From the NCBI GenBank assembly GCA_028281945.1, contig JANQIW010000107.1:61663-125662 (forward strand): a stretch of 64,000 nt of DNA, in the 5' to 3' direction. Below the pieces are notes generated by a model that was not told the origin of the DNA, made no database searches, and worked only from the letters and a program-made list of their open reading frames with translations. This DNA is from Prochloraceae cyanobacterium PL24a_bin.78 (GTDB lineage: Bacteria > Cyanobacteriota > Cyanobacteriia > Cyanobacteriales > JANQIW01). Position numbers and translations under genes: made by a program. Positions 58,157 to 64,000 of the stretch are shown here, piece by piece (the first letter of the stretch is position 1; the number at the start of each line of letters is the position of its first letter).

Positions 58157-58225
58157 AAAAAATCCCTGGGAATCTTGCCATGTTTCGATCCCAAGGACTT
58201 TTTACTCATTCCTACTCCTCACACA
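58157..58225 (-). ncRNA. Structured small transcription unit, copy 4
   Basis: This is the most diverged copy: inverted-repeat arms GGACA and TGTCA (58268-58287), -10-like TATGTT (58229-58234), leader GTGTGAGGAGTAGGAATG with ATG at 58209, hairpin 58157-58203. The frame is 21 codons (MSKKSLGSKHGKIPRDFLVII). Its hairpin arms differ from the other copies at paired positions (A-T to G-C and G-C to A-T), so base pairing is kept while sequence changes. Confidence 0.5.
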
Positions 58226-58289
58226 CTAAACATACTAAAGTAATAAATGGAAGAAAAACTTTAAGTAGGACAGTTTTATTATTGTCATA

Positions 58290-58731
58290 TTCTATATAGA
58301 ACAATAATTTTATCCGAATTGATTATAACTATATTTTAATTATACCAGAATAATTGAAAATTGATTTGATTTAATATTATTAATATCGTAAAATCTAAAT
58401 AATATTTAAAATATTATTTATTCTATAAAGTATTTTTTAGTTTAGAAAATAAAAACTTATATTTCTATAAAAGTTTAACTTAATTTCTATTATGATTATA
58501 GTGATTTTATTCTTACTTTTATTTTAGTAAAAGTTTACTAATATTTAGCAAAATTTATACCAGATATCTCTACTATCTTTAAAGCAATACCATCTTCTTT
58601 AAGTTTTAAACTCCATTGCTAGGTTTGTGTATGGAAAAAATATAATAAAAGTTTAAGTAAAATTGTCATAAATTTGCGATAAATTCTATGAATGCACTAA
58701 TTAAAGAGAAAATAAAAAAAGAGAATAAAAA
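58290..58731. other. AT-rich region upstream of mutS
   Basis: About 440 bp of very AT-rich DNA with homopolymeric runs lies between the sRNA-like array and mutS. It must hold the mutS promoter. No repeat, hairpin or ORF stands out. Confidence 0.5.
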
Positions 58732-61347
58732 ATGAGTTCATCCAAAAAAACATCAAAACTAGCAGAAGAATTAAATACATCAAATAGAAGAACAGGGAAA
58801 AATCCCCATAAAGATTATCGTCAAATAAAGAAAGAAAATCTTACTCCTATGTATCAGCATTATGTAGATGTAAAAGATAACTATCCTAATGCACTGCTTT
58901 TATATAGAGTAGGAGATTTTTTTGAATGTTTTTTCCAAGATGCAGTGACTATTGCTGAAGAATTAGAATTAGTTCTCACAAGCAAGGAAGGAGGCAAAGA
59001 AGTAGGCAGAATAGCCATGACAGGTGTTCCTCACCACGCTTTAGAGCGTTATAGTACGATGTTAGTGGAAAAAGGTTACGCTGTGGCAATTTGCGATCAA
59101 GTGGAAGATGCTGCTACAGCTGCTGCCCAAAAACGAATTGTTCAACGGGAAGTGATTAAAGTACTTACTCCTGGCACTTTAACTGATGATGGTATGCTTT
59201 CGGCTAAGCGAAATAATTTCTTAGCTTCGGTGGTAATTGCTGGAGATCATTGGGGATTGGCTTATGCAGACATTTCTACTGGGGAATTTCTGACAACTCA
59301 AGCTACTAATTTAGATGCTCTCACTACAGAGTTATTAAGACTTCAACCTTCAGAGATTTTAATTCCAGTAAATGCTCCTGATATTAAGACTTTACTTCGC
59401 CCTGGAGAGAAATCAGATGATTTACCTGAGTGTCTACCTCCTGATTTTTGTTATTCTTTACGACCACAATTTCATTTTGACATCAATGAGGCTAAAACCA
59501 GATTGTTGGTTCAATTCCAGATTAAATCTCTAGAAGGAATGGGATGTGAAAATTTACCTTTGGCGATTCGGGCGGCAGGGGGTTTACTGCAATATGTGGA
59601 AGAAACTCAAAAAATCCAGCGACTGCCATTGGAAGGTATACGCACTTATAGTTTAGGGGATTATCTGATTTTGGATAATCAAACCCGTCGGAATCTAGAG
59701 ATTACCCAAACTGTGAGAGATGGTAGCTTTTATGGTTCATTACTTTGGGCATTAGATCGTACTACAACTGCTATGGGGGGTAGGGCTTTACGTCGTTGGT
59801 TGTTGCAGCCTTTGATGGATGTTAAAGGCATTTCTGCGAGGCAGGAGAGTATTAAGGAGTTGGTGAGGAATACTTCTCTTCGTCAAGATTTACGGGGGTT
59901 ATTACGGAATATTTACGATTTGGAAAGAATTAGTGGCAGAATCGGCGGGGGTAGCGCGAATGCTAGGGATTTATTGGCTGTGGCGGAGTCTTTAATTAAG
60001 TTGAGAGAGTTGGCTGAGTTGGTAATGGAGGGTAATTCTTTATATTTAAAAGCTTTACAAAATATTCCTCCTGATTTGGAACAATTGGGGGAATATATTA
60101 TTAGTTATTTAATGGAAGCTTTGCCTCAAAATCTTAAGGAGGGGGGCATTATCCGTGATGGAATTGACCCTAAATTGGATGAAATGCGACAACAATTGGT
60201 TGAGGATCGAGAATGGTTGGCTAATTTGGAATTATCTGAAAGGGAAAGAACGGGGATTACAAATCTTAAAGTTGGTTACAATAAAACTTTTGGTTATTAT
60301 CTCAGTATTCCTCGATCGAAGGCTGATAAAGCACCTTCAAATTACGATCGCAAACAAACTTTAACTAATGAGGAAAGATATATTACGGCTGAGTTAAAAG
60401 AAAGGGAAAATAGGATTTTAACTGCCCAAGGGAATTTGAATCAATTGGAATATGAAATCTTTACTCAATTAAGAGGGGAAGTTGCGGAAAAAGCCGAGGA
60501 AATTCGTCAAGTTGCTAAGGCAGTAGCGGCGATTGATGTGTTAGCTGGATTGGCGGAATTAGCTATTTATGAAAACTATAATTGTCCAGAAATTCAAGTA
60601 GGTAAAGAAATCGAAATTATTGAGGGGAGACACCCTGTTGTTGAGCAATCTTTGGGAGCAGGTTTTTTTGTACCAAATTCCACTAATTTAGGTCAAGAAA
60701 AAGGCAATAAAATTCCTGATTTAATAATATTAACTGGACCAAATGCTAGCGGAAAAAGTTGTTATTTACGTCAGGTTGGTTTGATTCAATTAATGGCTCA
60801 AATTGGTAGTTTTGTGCCAGCTAATTCTGCAAAGTTGGGAATTTGCGATCGAATTTTTACGAGAGTTGGAGCGGTGGATGACTTAGCTACTGGGCAATCT
60901 ACGTTTATGGTGGAAATGAATGAAACGGCAAATATTCTCAATCATGCTACTAATAATTCCTTAGTTTTATTAGATGAAATTGGCAGAGGCACAGCTACTT
61001 TTGATGGGCTTTCTATTGCTTGGGCGGTGGCTGAATATTTGGCAACGGAAATCAAGGCGAAAACAATTTTTGCAACCCATTATCACGAGTTAAATGAGTT
61101 AGCTTCTATCTTAGATAATGTGGCAAATTATCAAGTTACTGTTAAAGAAATGGCTGATAAAATTATCTTTTTACATCAGGTAAAACCAGGTGGCGCGGAT
61201 AAATCTTATGGTATAGAAGCAGGGAGATTAGCGGGTTTACCTCCAGTGGTAATTGATAGGGCAAAACAAGTTATGAATCAAATCGAAAAGCATAGTAAAA
61301 TTGCCATTGGATTACGTCATGGTATGGATAAGAATTTTGATGATTAA
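58732..61347 (+). CDS. mutS: DNA mismatch repair protein MutS
   Basis: This is an 871-residue MutS1-type protein. The mismatch-contacting Phe-x-Glu is in [11 protein letters not shown] (about residues 61-71). The core, clamp and ATPase domains follow, with Walker [15 protein letters not shown] (about 666-679), the signature [14 protein letters not shown], Walker [14 protein letters not shown] and FATHYHEL. Compared with E. coli MutS there is a charged N-terminal extension of about 35 residues before LTPMYQHY. MutS recognises mismatches; MutL is not in the window. Confidence 0.97.
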   Translation: MSSSKKTSKLAEELNTSNRRTGKNPHKDYRQIKKENLTPMYQHYVDVKDNYPNALLLYRVGDFFECFFQDAVTIAEELELVLTSKEGGKEVGRIAMTGVPHHALERYSTMLVEKGYAVAICDQVEDAATAAAQKRIVQREVIKVLTPGTLTDDGMLSAKRNNFLASVVIAGDHWGLAYADISTGEFLTTQATNLDALTTELLRLQPSEILIPVNAPDIKTLLRPGEKSDDLPECLPPDFCYSLRPQFHFDINEAKTRLLVQFQIKSLEGMGCENLPLAIRAAGGLLQYVEETQKIQRLPLEGIRTYSLGDYLILDNQTRRNLEITQTVRDGSFYGSLLWALDRTTTAMGGRALRRWLLQPLMDVKGISARQESIKELVRNTSLRQDLRGLLRNIYDLERISGRIGGGSANARDLLAVAESLIKLRELAELVMEGNSLYLKALQNIPPDLEQLGEYIISYLMEALPQNLKEGGIIRDGIDPKLDEMRQQLVEDREWLANLELSERERTGITNLKVGYNKTFGYYLSIPRSKADKAPSNYDRKQTLTNEERYITAELKERENRILTAQGNLNQLEYEIFTQLRGEVAEKAEEIRQVAKAVAAIDVLAGLAELAIYENYNCPEIQVGKEIEIIEGRHPVVEQSLGAGFFVPNSTNLGQEKGNKIPDLIILTGPNASGKSCYLRQVGLIQLMAQIGSFVPANSAKLGICDRIFTRVGAVDDLATGQSTFMVEMNETANILNHATNNSLVLLDEIGRGTATFDGLSIAWAVAEYLATEIKAKTIFATHYHELNELASILDNVANYQVTVKEMADKIIFLHQVKPGGADKSYGIEAGRLAGLPPVVIDRAKQVMNQIEKHSKIAIGLRHGMDKNFDD

Positions 61348-61418
61348 GATTAAATAATAAGTAAAAGATTGAGGTAAAACCAATAAATTCTTTTTGAGTA
61401 AATTAAAACTAAAAAATA

Positions 61419-62285
61419 ATGAGCTATGACAACACCCTAAAATATTTAGTAGAACTATTTTCCTATGATTTTGCGAAATGGTTAGTAAATGCAGAAGTAG
61501 AAGAGGAATTAACTATTCTTAAAACTGAACTTAATGTAGAATCTATTCGCGCAGATGTAGTATTTTTCATGAAAATTGCTAATAAAATACTGCATTTAGA
61601 ATTCCAAACTACCCCACAATCAGATCCACCTCTTCCAGTAAGAATGTTAGACTATTGGCTAAGACTTTGGAGACAATATAGATGCGAGGTGATTCAAGTA
61701 GTTACCTTCTTAAAAGAAACCACATCAGAATTAGTATTTATAGAAGAATTCCGAAATGCCAATACCATTCATCGCTATAGAGTCATCAGGATATGGGAAA
61801 TGAATCCAGAATTATTTCTGGAGAAACTAGGTTTATTACCATTAGCAACCTTAGCTAAAACTAATCAACCAAATACTTTATTAAGGCAAATTGCCGAAAA
61901 AATAGATACAATAGAAGGAAAAGCTATGCAATCAAATGTATCAGCCTGTGTACAATTATTAGCTGGAATTAAATTTGAATCAAGTTTAATTAGGGCTTAT
62001 TTTAAGGAGGAAATTATGAAAGAGTCTGTCATTTATCAAAGTATCAAACAAGAAGGTTTGCTGGAAGGGAAACGTGAAGGGAAGGCGGAAGCTTTTGATG
62101 AGGCAAGAATTCAAGAGGCATCTTTACTAATACGGATTATTAAACGCCATTTAGGGGAGATGAATTTAGATTTGGAAACAGCTATTAAAAACCTTTCTTT
62201 TAGTCAATTAGAAGCTTTAGGAGAGAATTTTTTGGATTGGAATAGTCAGGAGGATTTAACTGAATGGTTGAAGAATCTTCACTAA
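61419..62285 (+). CDS. Rpn-family PD-(D/E)xK nuclease, DUF4351 C-terminus (copy B)
   Basis: This is a 288-residue paralogue of the gene at 7505, equal in length. Asp46 (RADVV), Glu61 and Gln63 (HLEFQT) form the same nuclease signature. The C-terminal DUF4351 part starts at MKESVIYQSIKQEG and ends LTEWLKNLH. No Shine-Dalgarno is seen before the ATG. An internal AAGGAGG (62004-62010) lies 5 nt before the in-frame ATG at 62016. It sits 71 bp after mutS on the same strand and before a heptamer block. Confidence 0.85.
   Translation: MSYDNTLKYLVELFSYDFAKWLVNAEVEEELTILKTELNVESIRADVVFFMKIANKILHLEFQTTPQSDPPLPVRMLDYWLRLWRQYRCEVIQVVTFLKETTSELVFIEEFRNANTIHRYRVIRIWEMNPELFLEKLGLLPLATLAKTNQPNTLLRQIAEKIDTIEGKAMQSNVSACVQLLAGIKFESSLIRAYFKEEIMKESVIYQSIKQEGLLEGKREGKAEAFDEARIQEASLLIRIIKRHLGEMNLDLETAIKNLSFSQLEALGENFLDWNSQEDLTEWLKNLH
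62016..62285 (+). CDS. Predicted intragenic small protein (Rpn-S-like) from internal start, copy B
   Basis: ATG 62016 is codon 200 of the Rpn gene and opens an 89-residue C-terminal product. TTTAAGGAGGAAATT just before it is close to an ideal Shine-Dalgarno, in contrast to the main start. It is positionally equivalent to the internal start at 8105. A role as an inhibitor of the full-length nuclease is inferred from the E. coli Rpn precedent. Confidence 0.6.
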   Translation: MKESVIYQSIKQEGLLEGKREGKAEAFDEARIQEASLLIRIIKRHLGEMNLDLETAIKNLSFSQLEALGENFLDWNSQEDLTEWLKNLH

Positions 62286-62346
62286 AAAGTATTTTCTCAA
62301 ATAAATACTAATATCAATCTTCTTTAATATTGTATAGAGACAGAAA

Positions 62347-62526
62347 GTGGGGAGAATGGGAGAGTGGGAGATGGGGAGAGTGGGAGATGGGGAGAGTGGG
62401 AGAGTGGGAGAGTAGGAGAGTGGGAGAGTAGGAGGATTGGGAAGACTTGGGAGAAAAAGAGTGTATCTTAATGATTACTTATTACTTATTACCTATTACT
62501 TAAATCTTGGATGGGGAGAGTAGGAG
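62347..62526. repeat. Composite heptamer repeat block
   Basis: About 100 bp of GGGAGAG/TGGGAGA heptamers is followed by GTGTATCTTAATGATTAC, the TTACTTATTACC core and the junction TTAAATCTTGGATGGGG. It has the same order as 29626-29847 and 57898-58139. The rest of the gap to 62595 is AT-rich and carries nothing else. Confidence 0.8.
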
Positions 62527-62595
62527 AAATTCTGTATTATCCTTGCTTCTAACTTAAAAAGATTTAGGGAAAGAGTATGTCAATACACAATCTTT

Positions 62596-63654
62596 CTATC
62601 TAAAAGAATTACGTCTTCTTTTAAACTCATCTACCATTACTTCTATTGTTTCTTCTGATGGCACAAAAATCATTTGACGCAATGTTTTATTATCTTCCTT
62701 TTCAAAGGTTGAAAGAATTTTCTCTAAAGAAATTATATTAACTCGAATTTTATCGATATCATTATCATTGTTTTCTCTAATATAAATTGATGTAAATCGA
62801 TATAAATCATTTTTCTCAAAAAATAAAGGGATTACATCTTTTCCATTCTGCTTATACAATAAGTATTCTGTTTTGTTTTCTCTCTGAATGGTTGCTAAAA
62901 ATAAAGGAACTCCTTTAAATTCCTCTTTTTCTAAAGTGTATATATTCCAAATCTTTTTTGCGAAAGCTAATTGTTCTTTTACTGGTACAAATTGAACTAT
63001 CCATTTCTTCTCTTTAGCTTCATCTGATTGCATTTTTTTATAAATATCTCCTAATCTTACTATTTTAACTTTGAGTTTTTTTGCAAGTTTTGGGGTAATA
63101 GATTGTACTATTCCCATACAAGCGTCTGCATCTTTTTGACTCATAAATACTCTAATTATACTAGTATTATTTATTGTTCTCTCTGCTAGGGCTTTACCTG
63201 ATTTATTAGCTATGATAAATACTGGTATCTCATTTAGTTTATTGACAATTCTATATAGAGGTAATCCTTTATTTTTTGATTTTTTATCTTTTGAATTGTT
63301 ATCTTTTAAAGGTGAATGTGTGGTTATAATTTGAGAAAATTCCATTGAAGAAACTTTATTCAATGATGAGGTTTCTATATTTCTTCTATCTTGATTGGTA
63401 TTGGTTTCCATTGCTAGGTGCACTTTTGTGCTATTTATACAGTTTTGGTTAACTTGAGTATCAATTCGACTATTAATTTCCCTACCAATTTGACTATCAA
63501 TTTCCCTATTAATTTCTATTGTCTTATTCTGTGATGCCTTGGTAATGGATGGTGGATTTTCTTTTCTTTCTAATCCTATAACTAATGGCGCACTAATCCC
63601 GGATATTAGTGTCATGGTGGTTAATAATATGGATGTTTTTAAGATATGTTTCAT
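62596..63654 (-). CDS. Tic22-like exported protein
   Basis: This is a 352-residue protein with a signal peptide (about 1-27) and a Ser/Asn/Lys-rich linker (30-135) with repeated INREIDSQIGREINSRID. The Tic22 domain (about 140-345) is recognised by LNEIPVFIIANKSG, RVFMSQKDADACMG, VKIVRLGDIYK, FVPVKEQLAFA, FKGVPLFLA and PLFFEKNDLYRF. Cyanobacterial Tic22 is a periplasmic protein connected with outer-membrane (Omp85) biogenesis. The long linker and its repeats are unusual compared with family members as I remember them. Confidence 0.75.
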   Translation of the reverse strand: MKHILKTSILLTTMTLISGISAPLVIGLERKENPPSITKASQNKTIEINREIDSQIGREINSRIDTQVNQNCINSTKVHLAMETNTNQDRRNIETSSLNKVSSMEFSQIITTHSPLKDNNSKDKKSKNKGLPLYRIVNKLNEIPVFIIANKSGKALAERTINNTSIIRVFMSQKDADACMGIVQSITPKLAKKLKVKIVRLGDIYKKMQSDEAKEKKWIVQFVPVKEQLAFAKKIWNIYTLEKEEFKGVPLFLATIQRENKTEYLLYKQNGKDVIPLFFEKNDLYRFTSIYIRENNDNDIDKIRVNIISLEKILSTFEKEDNKTLRQMIFVPSEETIEVMVDEFKRRRNSFR

Positions 63655-63849
63655 TGTAAATTGATTTGATGATTAATTTTTAGTTTAGTTTTTAGTCTAA
63701 TTTTACTATCTAATTTACCATCCCAATAGATAATTCCATATTGTTTCTCACTCCTCACTTATTAAAATCTTGTTATTTATACCAATTTTCAAAAATAATG
63801 ATAGATTTTAAAAATTCTCAATCTAGAATAATCAATAAAAATTTTTTCT

Positions 63850-64000
63850 TCCCCAATTCTCCCCAATCTTCTCCACTCCTTTCAATCTCCCAATTTTCTC
63901 TAATCTCTATAATTCCCCAATTCCCCAATTCTCCCCAATCCTCTCCACTCCTTTCAATCTCCCCATTCTTTTCCAATCTCCCCAATCTCTATAATTCCCC
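63850..64000. repeat. C-rich repeat with about 65-80 bp tandem unit
   Basis: AATTCTCCCCAATC-TTCTCCACTCCTTTC is repeated in two longer units (about 63852 and 63911 onward), each ending AATCTCTATAATTCCCC, and a third begins at the window edge. Within each unit are CTCCCCA-type heptamers. An ATGATAGATTTTAAAAATTC element lies just upstream (63800-63819). No gene is present from 63655 to the edge. Confidence 0.7.

Overview
The window is a piece of a low-GC cyanobacterial chromosome. Supporting evidence is the light-independent protochlorophyllide reductase genes chlL and chlN, a plant-type glgC, the cyanobacterial gshA, ycf23, a CPP1-like J-domain membrane protein, a Tic22-like protein, PatA-type (PATAN) regulators, occasional HIP1 octamers (GCGATCGC at 12405, 30003, 49752) and many 7-bp tandem repeats of the type long known in cyanobacteria. 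The AT-rich composition and gene set suggest a unicellular lineage near Geminocystis/Cyanobacterium; that placement is inference only. No insertion sequence, prophage, CRISPR array or rRNA was seen.

Layout. 1-7.4 kb: a truncated PATAN regulator, an exported subtilase-like protein, a small DUF4327-like protein, a zinc-ribbon PP2C phosphatase, a sigma-factor-like protein and a glyoxalase-fold membrane protein. 7.5-12.7 kb is an accessory, defence-flavoured patch: an Rpn/DUF4351 nuclease gene with a second start inside it, a stand-alone copy of its C-terminal part, a large TPR-CHAT protease and an orphan phosphorothioation-associated protein (Dnd4 type). 12.7-20.8 kb: an M23 peptidase, a PixG/PatA-like regulator, chlL-chlN, DUF29 and a BaiN-type flavoprotein. 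20.8-28.6 kb, all on the minus strand: two tandem FHA-PAS-GGDEF-EAL proteins, then four TerD paralogues with a methyltransferase between them. 28.6-45 kb: lpxD, a class IV aminotransferase, an unrecognised 594-residue coiled-coil protein between repeat blocks, two histidine kinases, a His-rich CobW GTPase with a possible Zur box, cysS, a HAD hydrolase and an OmpR-type regulator. 45-57 kb is mostly housekeeping: CPP1-like, glgC, a DnaJ-type protein, 2-Cys peroxiredoxin, tRNA-Met, LysM-M23, trmL, gshA, ycf23, a DegT aminotransferase and a FetB-like permease. 57.2-58.3 kb holds four copies of a structured small transcription unit. The window ends with mutS, a second full-length Rpn gene with the same internal start, and a Tic22-like protein.

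The two most notable observations are these. (1) Both full-length Rpn genes have no visible Shine-Dalgarno before their own start but a strong GGAGG before an internal in-frame ATG near codon 200. A third locus encodes only that C-terminal part. This looks like a nuclease with an intragenic small inhibitor, plus a free-standing relative of it. (2) The 57.2-58.3 kb array has four copies of the same arrangement on the minus strand: an inverted repeat, a -10-like box, a GAGGAG leader with an ATG, and a hairpin with compensatory base changes. Each copy also contains, on the opposite strand, the 11-nt ACTCCTCACAC core known from the cyanobacterial sRNA Yfr1. Composite heptamer repeats fill much of the remaining intergenic DNA.
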